This document shows, in pieces, positions 1 through 8,840 of a DNA stretch of 64,000 bases. How positions within the stretch are numbered: the first letter of the stretch is position 1; each line of letters begins with the position of its first letter. A program made the position numbers and the translations under genes. The notes beneath the pieces were generated by a model. The model made no database searches and was not told the origin of the DNA. It worked only from the letters and a program-made list of their open reading frames with translations. The stretch comes from an uncultured Alphaproteobacteria bacterium (GTDB taxonomy: Bacteria; Pseudomonadota; Alphaproteobacteria; HIMB59; GCA-002718135): assembly GCA_902621165.1 (NCBI GenBank), contig CACNKX010000002.1, positions 124,001 through 188,000 on the forward strand. The letters run 5' to 3'.

Positions 1-774
1 AAAGTTACAAGTGGATGTTGTTTATATTCTTCAAATAAAATAGATAGAATTTATAGTTCAGTGATTAAAGCAGGGACTTATAGAGTTGATAGTATAAAAA
101 TTGCAGAAGCATCCAAAGTTATAGAGAATACTCAAAGAGATCTAAATATTGCTTTAATTAATGAATTTTCGATAATCTTTAATAAGTTAAATATTGATAC
201 AATGAAAGTTTTGAATGCAGCTAATACAAAGTGGAACTTCAATTTTTTTAAACCAGGATTAGTAGGCGGTCACTGTATTGGAGTAGACCCATATTATCTT
301 GCTTATAAATCAAAAAAAATTAATCATAATCCAAAAATATTATTATCTGGTAGAAAAATTAATGAAGAAATGCCACATAATGTTTTTAAAAGAATAAAGA
401 GTTTAATTTCTAGTAAAAAATACAGTAAAAAAAAATTAGATGTTTTAATTCTTGGATTTACTTTTAAAGAAAATTGCTCAGATATTAGAAATAGTAAAGT
501 TTTAGAATTAATAAAATTATTTAAAAATCCTAAATTTAAAGTTTCATGTTTTGATCCATATATTTCTAAAATAAATGATAAAGAGTTCAAAGATATTAAG
601 TTTATGAATAAATTAACTCTAAGAAACAAATATGATATTGTAATACTAGCGGTGTCTCATAAATACTTTTTAAATTTGGGTTTTAAAAAAATTAAAAATT
701 TCGGTGTTAAAAATTCAATCATATATGATATAACTAATTCTTTTTTGGAAATAAATAAATTAAATAGGTTGTAA
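1..774 (+). CDS. Nucleotide-sugar dehydrogenase (UDP-HexNAc/UDP-glucose dehydrogenase family, TviB/WbpA-like), 5' truncated
   Basis: This family oxidises the C6 alcohol of a UDP-sugar to a uronic acid in the cytoplasm, making acidic sugars for surface polysaccharide. The reading frame is already open at base 1 (visible residues KVTSGCC...), so the start and the NAD-binding Rossmann domain lie outside the window. The ATG/GTG-like start at 61 in the ORF track is not the true start. The central dimerisation helix (KVIENTQRDLNIALINE) and the catalytic-cysteine motif GGHCIGVDPYY are present, as is the C-terminal UDP-binding part with FTFKENCSDIRNSK. These resemble TviB/WbpA-type UDP-N-acetylhexosamine dehydrogenases more than UDP-glucose dehydrogenase, but substrate is not certain. 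It starts the visible polysaccharide cluster and lies one base before the next gene. Confidence 0.88.
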   Translation, partial: KVTSGCCLYSSNKIDRIYSSVIKAGTYRVDSIKIAEASKVIENTQRDLNIALINEFSIIFNKLNIDTMKVLNAANTKWNFNFFKPGLVGGHCIGVDPYYLAYKSKKINHNPKILLSGRKINEEMPHNVFKRIKSLISSKKYSKKKLDVLILGFTFKENCSDIRNSKVLELIKLFKNPKFKVSCFDPYISKINDKEFKDIKFMNKLTLRNKYDIVILAVSHKYFLNLGFKKIKNFGVKNSIIYDITNSFLEINKLNRL

Positions 775-775
775 A

Positions 776-1741
776 ATGAAAGTTCTTGTTTGTGGTGGCG
801 GTGGTTTTATAGGTGGACATTTGGCTAAAAAACTTAAAGAAATGAATCATGAAGTCATATGTGTAGATTTAAAAGAAAATGAATTTTCTAAATCCATTCC
901 AGATAAAATGATAATTGGCGATCTAACAAATCAAAAAGTTATAGATGAAATTTTTAGTGATGAGTATGATGAAATATATCAGTTAGCTGCAGATATGGGA
1001 GGTGCGGGTTATATTTTTACTGGTGATAATGATGCATCGGTAATGTATAACTCAGCTACAATAAATTTAAACATTTTGAATGCTTTAAAAAAAAATAAAA
1101 AGACAAAAATATTTTATTCTTCAAGTGCGTGTATTTATCCAGAGTACAATCAATTAGATCCTCAAAACCCTGAATGTAAAGAAAGCACTGCTTATCCTGC
1201 AGCTCCAGATAGTGAATATGGATGGGAAAAATTATTTAGTGAAAGATTGTATTTAACTTTTAAAAAAAATTATGGTTTAAATATAAGAATAGCTCGTTTC
1301 CATAACATTTTTGGACCAGAAGGAGCTTGGAATAATGGTAAAGAGAAAGCTCCAGCTGCAATTTGTAGAAAAGTTGCTTTGGCTAATGATAATGAAGAAA
1401 TAGAAATTTGGGGTGACGGAAAACAAACAAGATCTTTTTTATATATTGACGAGTGCTTGGATGCTGTATTTAGACTAATGAAATCAAATTTTGTAGGTCC
1501 TGTTAATATTGGTTCTGAACAAATGATATCTATTAACAATTTGGTTCATCTTGTTGCTAAGATCGCAAATAAAAATATTAAAATTAAAAATATAGATGGT
1601 CCTACTGGTGTGAGAGGAAGGAATTCAAATAATGAATTAATTTATAAAAAATTAAATTGGAAACCTTCTTTGGATCTTGAATTTGGATTAAGCCATACTT
1701 ATAATTGGATTAAAAGTCAGATAAAACTGAATGAAAATTAG
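776..1741 (+). CDS. NAD-dependent epimerase, GDP-mannose 3,5-epimerase-like
   Basis: This is an extended short-chain dehydrogenase of 321 residues. It has the N-terminal NAD motif VCGGGGFIGGH, a SSACIYPE active-site serine region, and YGWEKL as the catalytic Tyr-x-x-x-Lys. The segments AADMGGAGYI, SSACIYPE and RFHNIFGPEGAWNNGKEKAPAA closely match my memory of plant GDP-mannose 3,5-epimerase, which interconverts GDP-D-mannose and GDP-L-galactose/L-gulose. That assignment is by recall, not alignment. Other NDP-sugar epimerases remain possible. It follows the dehydrogenase by one base and overlaps the downstream glycosyltransferase by 11 bases, so it belongs to the polysaccharide operon and probably makes an unusual L-sugar donor. 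Confidence 0.8.
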   Translation: MKVLVCGGGGFIGGHLAKKLKEMNHEVICVDLKENEFSKSIPDKMIIGDLTNQKVIDEIFSDEYDEIYQLAADMGGAGYIFTGDNDASVMYNSATINLNILNALKKNKKTKIFYSSSACIYPEYNQLDPQNPECKESTAYPAAPDSEYGWEKLFSERLYLTFKKNYGLNIRIARFHNIFGPEGAWNNGKEKAPAAICRKVALANDNEEIEIWGDGKQTRSFLYIDECLDAVFRLMKSNFVGPVNIGSEQMISINNLVHLVAKIANKNIKIKNIDGPTGVRGRNSNNELIYKKLNWKPSLDLEFGLSHTYNWIKSQIKLNEN

Positions 1742-2447
1742 TGTTATTACAGCAACCTTAAACTCTATTTCAAATATTAAAAAATTATATCTCTCCTTGA
1801 GAGAGCAAACAGACAAAAATTTTGAATGGATTGTTGCGGATGGAGAGTCTACTGATAGAACAATCGAATTTTTAAAATCTATAAATGATTTAAATATTAT
1901 TTTAAGTATCAAAAAAGATAATGGTATTTATGATGCAATGAATAGAGCAATTAAAATTTCAAAAAATAAATATTATGTTGTTATAGGATCTGATGATTTA
2001 TTTGATAATAATGCTATTAAAAATTATAGAAAAATAATTTCTAAAGAGCAACCAGATATTATTGCTAGCAAATGGATTGTAGATAAAAAAATTATATCTC
2101 CAAAAAAAAATTTTGGTTGGCTTTATGGAATGCTTGGTATCTCAAGCTGTCATTCGGTTGCAACATTAATAAACACTGATTTGCATAACCAATATGGATT
2201 TTATGATACTAATTTTCCTATATGTGCAGATCAGTTATTTATTAAAAAAGCAATATATGGAGGAGGTGTAGTTTTTTATGCTAATTTTATTTCAGGGACT
2301 TTTGCAAGAGGGGGTAACAGTTCATCAAATTTAAAGAAATTTCTTAATGAGCAATATTTGATCCAATGCGAAACAGAAAAAATTAAAATTCTACAAAAAA
2401 TAATATATTTTTTAAGAAGAATTAAATATTTTAGAAAACTTTCTTAA
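1731..2447 (+). CDS. Family 2 glycosyltransferase
   Basis: The GT-A fold starts at the N-terminus with MKISVITATLNSISNIKKL, followed by the nucleotide-binding FEWIVADGESTDRTIEFL. The DXD-like motif is GSDDLFDNN. At 238 residues it is a typical small GT2 enzyme that transfers a sugar from an NDP-sugar to a growing polysaccharide repeat unit at the cytoplasmic face of the membrane. Sugar donor and acceptor cannot be read from sequence. It overlaps the upstream epimerase by 11 bases, and its stop overlaps the ATG of the next glycosyltransferase by one base, so the three are probably co-translated. Confidence 0.87.
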   Translation: MKISVITATLNSISNIKKLYLSLREQTDKNFEWIVADGESTDRTIEFLKSINDLNIILSIKKDNGIYDAMNRAIKISKNKYYVVIGSDDLFDNNAIKNYRKIISKEQPDIIASKWIVDKKIISPKKNFGWLYGMLGISSCHSVATLINTDLHNQYGFYDTNFPICADQLFIKKAIYGGGVVFYANFISGTFARGGNSSSNLKKFLNEQYLIQCETEKIKILQKIIYFLRRIKYFRKLS

Positions 2448-3436
2448 TGAAAAATATTATAATTATTAAATTGTATAATAATTTAGGCGGGGGAAATATA
2501 GTACTTGATAGATTGTCAGAAAAATATTCTTCTATCACTTTATTGAAAAATCAAAAAAAATTACTTAATATTTTTATTATCATTTATAAATTATTGTATC
2601 TAAAATTAGTTTATTCAAAAAATAAATTCATATTTTTATCATCTGATCCTATAATATGTATACTATTGTTTTTTTCACGAATTAAATTCATTAGGTTTGT
2701 CCAAGCTGATGATTTAATTATTTTAAAAGATAGAATACCAAATTTTTTTTTTTATTTTTATAAGTATATTTACAAGATTTCATTTTCCCAAAAATACTTT
2801 GTAAATTCTTTTTTTGTAAAAAATCTTATGAAGAAAAGATATAATAAACAAAATAACTATTTAGGAATTGTTCATCCTGGATCTAATTTTAAATTAAATA
2901 TTAATATTAAGAAAGAATTTTTTTTGATTTATATTCTTAGAAAGGCCCCTTGGAAGGGAAAAGATTTTTTTTTTAAAATTATAAACAAAAATATTCTTTT
3001 AGATAAAAATGTTTTAATTATTGATGTAGATAATTTAATACATGAAAATTTTAGTTCTAATTTTACAATAATAAAAAAAATCCAACCTAAAGAAATTGAG
3101 CATTACTATCATAAAAGTTTTTTTTATCTCTCTACATCTGAAAATGAAGGTTTTGGTTTACCTGGACTTGAAGCTATAACTTGCGGCTGTATGCCAATAA
3201 TGCCTAAGCATGGCGGACATTTAGATTATATAAAATCTAATAATAGTATCACATATAATCTTAAGGATGAACAATCATTTAATAATGCAATTATTCATGC
3301 AGAAACTTTAATTAAAAATAATACAAAAATTGAACAATTTCAAAATGAATGTATAAAAATTTCAAATAAATTTAACTGGGATAACACTACAAGAATGTTT
3401 GATTTATTATTAAAAAATAATGGTTATAAAAGATAA
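2447..3436 (+). CDS. Group 1 (GT4-type) glycosyltransferase
   Basis: This 329-residue protein is a GT-B glycosyltransferase. The N-terminal acceptor half is poorly conserved and very rich in Ile, Lys and Phe. The C-terminal donor-binding half carries STSENEGFGLPGLEAITCGCMPI, the E-x7-E type motif of group 1 transferases that binds the NDP-sugar. Donor and acceptor are unknown. The ATG overlaps the stop of the GT2 gene and the 3' end overlaps the next membrane protein gene by 17 bases, which indicates one operon for repeat-unit assembly. Confidence 0.83.
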   Translation: MKNIIIIKLYNNLGGGNIVLDRLSEKYSSITLLKNQKKLLNIFIIIYKLLYLKLVYSKNKFIFLSSDPIICILLFFSRIKFIRFVQADDLIILKDRIPNFFFYFYKYIYKISFSQKYFVNSFFVKNLMKKRYNKQNNYLGIVHPGSNFKLNINIKKEFFLIYILRKAPWKGKDFFFKIINKNILLDKNVLIIDVDNLIHENFSSNFTIIKKIQPKEIEHYYHKSFFYLSTSENEGFGLPGLEAITCGCMPIMPKHGGHLDYIKSNNSITYNLKDEQSFNNAIIHAETLIKNNTKIEQFQNECIKISNKFNWDNTTRMFDLLLKNNGYKR

Positions 3437-4649
3437 AATTTATAAAGAAATATTTAATAAATATTTTTACTTAATTATTTTTTTTTCATATTTTTTTTTA
3501 TTAATAATTTATAGGTTTGTATTACCATTTGGAGATGAGCCAGATTTTCATATAAGAGCATTAAGTGTTGTTAAAGGTTTTCAAATATGGTGGACCCCTG
3601 TTGATTTTGTAAGATTAGATTTTTTGTATAATTTTATTGCGAGAGGATTAAATCATTTGTCTCAATGCAATATTGATTATAACCCCTTTTCACTTTATAC
3701 AAAAATTGATAACAATTTATGCAGTGATACTTTATTAAATAATATAAAAAGAATTTTTTTATCATTAAGTCATATACTGATTTTTATTTTAATTCTTTTT
3801 TTCTTAAATTATTTTAAGTTATTTAACATTAACTTAAATTCTGAATACAATACTATCTTTTTATCATTATTATTACCTTCAATAATTTATTATTTTAATC
3901 TATTTAGTCATGAAACATTTTTTTATATATTAAGTTTTTTACTTTTTATTTTAATAAGAAAATTTATTTTTCTATTTATTTTGTTGATTTTTTTTACTTA
4001 CCTAGATTTTGGGAATTCTATTGCTATTTATATTTTTGTTTTTTTATATCTAACTTATAGTTTACTTAATAAATATGTATCATATTTATTTATAATTTTA
4101 TTTTTACTAAGTTTATTGATTGTTTCTTTATTTATTTCTGAATTTATTTTAAACTTTATCGCAAACAATAATTTTATATCTATACAGCAAGTAAATAAGT
4201 TTATTGATTCAACAACAAAACATAATTTTGATAATTCTTTTCGCGAGAAATATCCTCTAATTTTGCGACCTGCACTTACCTACATGAATTTTTTATTTCT
4301 AACTCCAGGTTATATTAAAATTTTACCTTTATACATATGGTTTTCTTTTTTTATTTCTTATATTTTTTATAAAACTCTAATAATTTTGTCATTAAATAAA
4401 AGAATAAATGATCCAGAATATTTAGAATTAATTTACAGTTCTAAACTTATAATTATATCAATATTTACAATATTATTCTTAACTCTAAACTTACCAGCTT
4501 TAACAAACGCAAAATACTTTTTATTTCTCATACCATTTTTTATAAATCACATTAGAATTATTGTTAATAATAATTTTTTATTATATATTAATCTATTATT
4601 AGCTAACTTTTTAGTAATTACAAATTTGATAATTTTTAGAATGTTATAA
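3420..4649 (+). CDS. Multi-pass membrane protein of the polysaccharide cluster (DUF2142/GT-C-like)
   Basis: This 409-residue protein is almost entirely hydrophobic, with roughly ten predicted membrane helices. Just after the first helix is the loop motif FGDEPDFHIRAL. An acidic DEP...H loop in this place is typical of GT-C glycosyltransferases and DUF2142 membrane proteins, which use lipid-linked sugars on the periplasmic face. The position between glycosyltransferases and rhamnose genes fits a membrane glycosyltransferase or a polymerase, but I cannot tell which. It starts at an ATG inside the end of the preceding gene. The codons are extremely AT-rich (the sequence line from 4081 has 8 G/C in 60). 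Confidence 0.7.
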   Translation: MVIKDKIYKEIFNKYFYLIIFFSYFFLLIIYRFVLPFGDEPDFHIRALSVVKGFQIWWTPVDFVRLDFLYNFIARGLNHLSQCNIDYNPFSLYTKIDNNLCSDTLLNNIKRIFLSLSHILIFILILFFLNYFKLFNINLNSEYNTIFLSLLLPSIIYYFNLFSHETFFYILSFLLFILIRKFIFLFILLIFFTYLDFGNSIAIYIFVFLYLTYSLLNKYVSYLFIILFLLSLLIVSLFISEFILNFIANNNFISIQQVNKFIDSTTKHNFDNSFREKYPLILRPALTYMNFLFLTPGYIKILPLYIWFSFFISYIFYKTLIILSLNKRINDPEYLELIYSSKLIIISIFTILFLTLNLPALTNAKYFLFLIPFFINHIRIIVNNNFLLYINLLLANFLVITNLIIFRML

Positions 4650-4654
4650 CACTT

Positions 4655-5527
4655 ATGAAGGGTATAATTTTAGCAGGTGGTACTGGCTCAAGGCTAAATC
4701 CAATTACACAATCTATTTCAAAACAATTACTACCTGTTTACAATAAGCCAATGATTTATTATCCCTTGTCATTACTTATGTTAGCGGGGATAAAAGACAT
4801 ACTTATTATATCTTCAGAAGAACATTTGCCGCTTTATAAAAAACTATTTAATGATGGGGAATATTTAGGATTAAATATTAACTATCAAAAACAAAAATAC
4901 CCTAATGGTATAGCAGAGGCTTTAATAATAGGTAAGAAATTTATTAATAATGATGATGTGTCTTTAATTTTGGGCGACAACATTTTTTTTGGAAGTAAGG
5001 TTAAAGAAACTTTAATAAATTCAATAAAAATTACTAAAGAAAAACAAGTAGCCTCTTTATTTGGTAAGTTTGTTAATAATCCATTGTCTTATGGAGTTGC
5101 AAAATTTAATCATAATCATAAAATAATTAAGATAATTGAGAAACCAAAAAGTTTCATAAGCAATATTGCTTTAACAGGGCTATACTGTTTTCCTAAAGAT
5201 ATAAATTCCAAGGTAAAATTAATAAAGCCATCTAAAAGAAACGAATTAGAAATTACAGATATTAACAATTTATATATTAGAGAAAATAGGATCAATTTTG
5301 AAATTTTTGACAGAGGTCAAGTTTGGTTTGATATGGGAACTCCAGATAATTTAGTGGATGCTTCATTATTTGTTCAATCAATTGAGAAAAGACAAAATCA
5401 AATGATAGGATGCTTAGAAGAAATAGCTTTTAAAAATAAATTTATTTCAAGAAAAGATTTTATTAAATTAATTAATAATTTTAAAAATAATTTTTATAAA
5501 AGTTATTTAGAAAATCTAATTAAATAA
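4655..5527 (+). CDS. rfbA: Glucose-1-phosphate thymidylyltransferase
   Basis: RfbA makes dTDP-glucose from dTTP and glucose 1-phosphate, the first step of dTDP-L-rhamnose synthesis. The sequence begins with the nucleotidyltransferase signature KGIILAGGTGSRLNPIT and continues with SKQLLPVYNKPMIYYPL. Further on it has ILGDNIFFG and GQVWFDMGTPDNL, all diagnostic of RmlA. Its 290 residues match the usual length. It begins a four-gene rfbACDB set with gaps of 2-3 bases, so expression is almost certainly coupled. Confidence 0.96.
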   Translation: MKGIILAGGTGSRLNPITQSISKQLLPVYNKPMIYYPLSLLMLAGIKDILIISSEEHLPLYKKLFNDGEYLGLNINYQKQKYPNGIAEALIIGKKFINNDDVSLILGDNIFFGSKVKETLINSIKITKEKQVASLFGKFVNNPLSYGVAKFNHNHKIIKIIEKPKSFISNIALTGLYCFPKDINSKVKLIKPSKRNELEITDINNLYIRENRINFEIFDRGQVWFDMGTPDNLVDASLFVQSIEKRQNQMIGCLEEIAFKNKFISRKDFIKLINNFKNNFYKSYLENLIK

Positions 5528-5529
5528 TT

Positions 5530-6078
5530 ATGAATTTTATTGAGCAGAATATAAAGGGATTATATTTGATCGAGCCTCAACTTTACAATGATAATAGAGG
5601 ATTATTCTATGAATCATGGACAATTAATGAATTAAATAAGAGAATTTCAAAAAAAATAAATTTTATTCAAGAAAATATTTCAATTTCCAAAAAAAATGTT
5701 TTTAGGGGTTTTCATTATCAAAAATATCCTTTTGAACAAAATAAATTATTAAAAGTCATAAATGGTTCAATTTATGACATTTGTATTGATATTAGAAAAA
5801 ATAGCGAAACTTTTTTAAAAATCTTTGAATTGAAAATAAAATCTTCAGATAATAAAATTTTATTTATACCTAAAGGAATTGCACATGGTTTTTTATCTCT
5901 CGAGAACAAAACAAAAATTTCATATTTAGTAGATGTTAAATATTCTCCCTTACACGAAGAAGGAATAATTTATAATGATAGTAATTTAATGATAAAAAAA
6001 AATTTGAAGAATAAAAATTTTATTATTTCAAATAAAGATAAAAAATTAAAAAATATTAAAAATTTAGGATTTATTTAA
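5530..6078 (+). CDS. rfbC: dTDP-4-dehydrorhamnose 3,5-epimerase
   Basis: RfbC epimerises C3 and C5 of dTDP-4-keto-6-deoxyglucose, the third step to dTDP-L-rhamnose. The cupin-like fold shows DNRGLFYESW near the N-terminus, NVFRGFHYQ with the catalytic His, and the IPKGIAHGFLSLE segment. At 182 residues it is full length for RmlC. The start is the ATG two bases after rfbA, with rfbD two bases after its stop. Confidence 0.95.
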   Translation: MNFIEQNIKGLYLIEPQLYNDNRGLFYESWTINELNKRISKKINFIQENISISKKNVFRGFHYQKYPFEQNKLLKVINGSIYDICIDIRKNSETFLKIFELKIKSSDNKILFIPKGIAHGFLSLENKTKISYLVDVKYSPLHEEGIIYNDSNLMIKKNLKNKNFIISNKDKKLKNIKNLGFI

Positions 6079-6080
6079 AA

Positions 6081-6932
6081 TTGAATATTCTTGTTACTGG
6101 AGGAGATGGTCAGATTGGAAGCGAATTAAAAAAATATGCACAATCTAGTAAACATCAATATTATATTTTAAATAAAAAAAAATTAAATATAACTAATTTT
6201 GATCAAATTTTAAAAATTATACTCAAAAATAAAATTAGTATTATAATTAATACTGCTGCGTTTACAGATGTTGATAAAAGTGAAAAATACAAAAAACTTT
6301 CTAATAATATCAATAATGTAGCACTAAATAATTTAATTAAAATTTCAAAAAAATTTAAAATTTACCTTATTCATCTTAGTACAGATTATATTTTTAATGG
6401 AAAAAAAAAGAAACCATATCTGGAAACTGACAAGCCTAGTCCGATTAATTACTATGGCTTAACAAAATTAAAAGCAGAAAAAAAATTAATAAATAGTAAT
6501 TGTCTGTATTTAATTTTTAGATTGAGTTCAGTCTATAGTAAAACACATAAGGGATTTATGTTATCAATTATTAATCAAGCAAAAAAAAATAAGAAATTTT
6601 ACGTAATTGATGATTATATTTCCTCACCAACATCAGCTAAAAGTATAGCCAGAATGTTGGTTGAAATTATAGATAGAAAATTAATTTTCTCTGAAAAAAT
6701 TAAATGTAATATTTTTAATTTCTCACAAATTGGCCATGTTTCAAAATACCATTTTGCAAAAAAAATTATTAAATATCTAGATTTAAAATCTAAATGCATT
6801 CCTATAAAAAAAAATAATTTTAGAGCAGTAAAAAGACCTTCTTATTCAGTTCTTAACTTAAATAAATTTAAATCAATTATTAAAATTAAAATTAATAGTA
6901 TAGACTATGAGATTAAAAATATCTTATTGTAA
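6081..6932 (+). CDS. rfbD: dTDP-4-dehydrorhamnose reductase
   Basis: RfbD reduces the 4-keto group to give dTDP-L-rhamnose. It is an extended SDR with MNILVTGGDGQIGSEL at the N-terminus, INTAAFTDVDKSE, LSTDYIFNG and the catalytic YYGLTKLKAEK. At 283 residues it has the usual length. The start codon is TTG, chosen because the Rossmann motif begins immediately after it and the upstream gene ends two bases earlier. The protein is unusually rich in Lys and Ile, reflecting the low GC of this cluster. Confidence 0.94.
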   Translation: MNILVTGGDGQIGSELKKYAQSSKHQYYILNKKKLNITNFDQILKIILKNKISIIINTAAFTDVDKSEKYKKLSNNINNVALNNLIKISKKFKIYLIHLSTDYIFNGKKKKPYLETDKPSPINYYGLTKLKAEKKLINSNCLYLIFRLSSVYSKTHKGFMLSIINQAKKNKKFYVIDDYISSPTSAKSIARMLVEIIDRKLIFSEKIKCNIFNFSQIGHVSKYHFAKKIIKYLDLKSKCIPIKKNNFRAVKRPSYSVLNLNKFKSIIKIKINSIDYEIKNILL

Positions 6933-6935
6933 ATT

Positions 6936-7928
6936 ATGAAAAAAATTATAGTTACTGGTGGTTATGGTTTTATTGGTTCGGCAATAATAAGAAAATTAAT
7001 TAAGACTAATAAACATATTCTAAATATTGATTCTTTAACGTATGCTAGTGATTTAAAATCATTACCCTCACAGCCAAAAAATTATCAATTTATCAAACTA
7101 AATATATGCAATTATAATAATTTAAAAAAAACTATTCTAAGATTTAAACCTGATTTGTTAATTCATTGTGCAGCTGAAACTCACGTAGATAATTCTATTA
7201 ATAGTCCATATAAATTTATAAAATCAAATATAATTGGCACTTATAATCTTTTACAAATTTGTACTGAATATTATAAAAATTATAATAATAAATTTATTTT
7301 CCACCATATAAGTACTGATGAAGTATTTGGAGAATTAACTAACTTAAAAGATAAATTTAATGAAGAATCATTATATAAGCCTAATTCACCATACTCAGCA
7401 TCAAAAGCTTCTTCAGATCATTTAGTATCATCATGGAGAAGAACTTATGGCTTGCCCGCTAATATAACTAATTGTTCAAATAATTATGGACCATACCAAA
7501 ACAAGGAAAAGCTTATACCGGTAATTATTAAAAACTGTTTTTTTCAAAAAAAAATACCTATATATGGCAAGGGCTTGCAACGGAGAGATTGGTTATATGT
7601 TGATGATCATGCTAATGCTATATTGAAAATTTCTAAAAATAAAATTGTAAACGAAAACTTTTGTATTTCTGGTAATTATGAAACTTCAAATATAGAGTTG
7701 TGTAAAAAAATTTGTATAATTATGGATGATAAATATCCAAAGAGATTAAAAAATATAAAATCACATTTAGACTTAATAGATTATGTAAAAGATAGACCAG
7801 GACATGATTTTAGATATGCTATTAATTCATCTAAAATAAAAAAATATATTAATTGGATACCAAAAGTTGAAATTAATACTGGTTTAAAAAAAACAATTAA
7901 TTTTTACTCAAAAAATTATTTAAAGTAA
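6936..7928 (+). CDS. rfbB: dTDP-glucose 4,6-dehydratase
   Basis: RfbB converts dTDP-glucose to dTDP-4-keto-6-deoxyglucose using tightly bound NAD. Visible motifs are VTGGYGFIGSA, HCAAETHVDNSI, STDEVFGEL (catalytic Asp-Glu) and the YSASKASSDHLV Tyr/Lys pair. Its 330 residues fit the family. It is the last of the contiguous rfbACDB genes, so rhamnose synthesis in this cluster is complete. Confidence 0.96.
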   Translation: MKKIIVTGGYGFIGSAIIRKLIKTNKHILNIDSLTYASDLKSLPSQPKNYQFIKLNICNYNNLKKTILRFKPDLLIHCAAETHVDNSINSPYKFIKSNIIGTYNLLQICTEYYKNYNNKFIFHHISTDEVFGELTNLKDKFNEESLYKPNSPYSASKASSDHLVSSWRRTYGLPANITNCSNNYGPYQNKEKLIPVIIKNCFFQKKIPIYGKGLQRRDWLYVDDHANAILKISKNKIVNENFCISGNYETSNIELCKKICIIMDDKYPKRLKNIKSHLDLIDYVKDRPGHDFRYAINSSKIKKYINWIPKVEINTGLKKTINFYSKNYLK

Positions 7929-7934
7929 TTTTAT

Positions 7935-8840
7935 ATGAAAATAAAAAAAAAAGTTGCTATATTGATGGCTGCATACGAAGGTGAGAAATTTTTAATAGAT
8001 CAAATATCTTCAATTTTAGAACAAAAAAATGTAGAAATTAAAATCTTTATTAATTTAGATAAATCTAATGATAGATCTTTTTCCATAATAACAAGTCTTT
8101 CTAAAAAGTATCATTGTATTAAACTAATTTCTTACAATAAAAGATATGGTAGTGCGGCAATAAATTTTTTAAATTTAATTTTAAGTGTCAACTTCGAAAA
8201 ATTTGATTTTATTTCTTTGTCTGATCAGGATGATATTTGGATGCCAAATAAATTGATCACTGCTATAAATAAATTAGAGGAATTAAACTATGATGTTTAT
8301 TCATCAAATGCTCTAAGTTTTTCTAAAAAATCAAAAAAAATTATATTAAAATCACAAAAACAAACTGATCTTGATTTTATTTTTGAAGGAGGCGGGCCTG
8401 GTTGTACTTATCTTTGTAAAAAAGATTTTATGATTAATTTTCAAGCAATACTAAATAAAAAAAAATTTATGATTAATTCAGTATGGTCTCATGATTGGTT
8501 AATTTATGCTTATGCTAGGATTTATAGATATAAATGGTATATAGATAGTAATTATTATATTTATTATAGACAACATAATAATAATCAACTTGGTGCAAAC
8601 ATAGGATTTAAACAGAATTTATTTAGATTTAAAGAAGTAATGAGTGGTAATGTTTTTGATTATTCAAGAACTAACTTAATTATATGTGATGAAGTTAAAA
8701 ATAATAAATTTGTAAAGTTCCTAAATAAAAACAAAAAATCTTATTTTTTTATTTTATTAAATTTTTATAAACTAAGAAGAAAAATTCTTGATAAAATAAT
8801 ATTATTTATATTATCAATTATATTGATTTTAGTAAAATAA
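7935..8840 (+). CDS. Family 2 glycosyltransferase (rhamnosyltransferase-like)
   Basis: This GT2 enzyme has KVAILMAAYEGEKFLIDQISSIL at the N-terminus and SLSDQDDIWMPNKL as the DXD-type metal/donor motif. Proteins with SDQDDIW are often rhamnosyltransferases, and the gene directly follows the rhamnose precursor genes, so dTDP-rhamnose is a reasonable but inferred donor. It is 301 residues long with a hydrophobic C-terminal stretch of about 20 residues that probably anchors it to the membrane. The ATG of the next gene overlaps its stop by one base. Confidence 0.84.
   Translation: MKIKKKVAILMAAYEGEKFLIDQISSILEQKNVEIKIFINLDKSNDRSFSIITSLSKKYHCIKLISYNKRYGSAAINFLNLILSVNFEKFDFISLSDQDDIWMPNKLITAINKLEELNYDVYSSNALSFSKKSKKIILKSQKQTDLDFIFEGGGPGCTYLCKKDFMINFQAILNKKKFMINSVWSHDWLIYAYARIYRYKWYIDSNYYIYYRQHNNNQLGANIGFKQNLFRFKEVMSGNVFDYSRTNLIICDEVKNNKFVKFLNKNKKSYFFILLNFYKLRRKILDKIILFILSIILILVK

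Noticed and set aside
324-629. Minus-strand ORF inside the sugar dehydrogenase gene
   Set aside because: Antisense shadow of a well-supported gene; low-complexity Leu/Phe composition.
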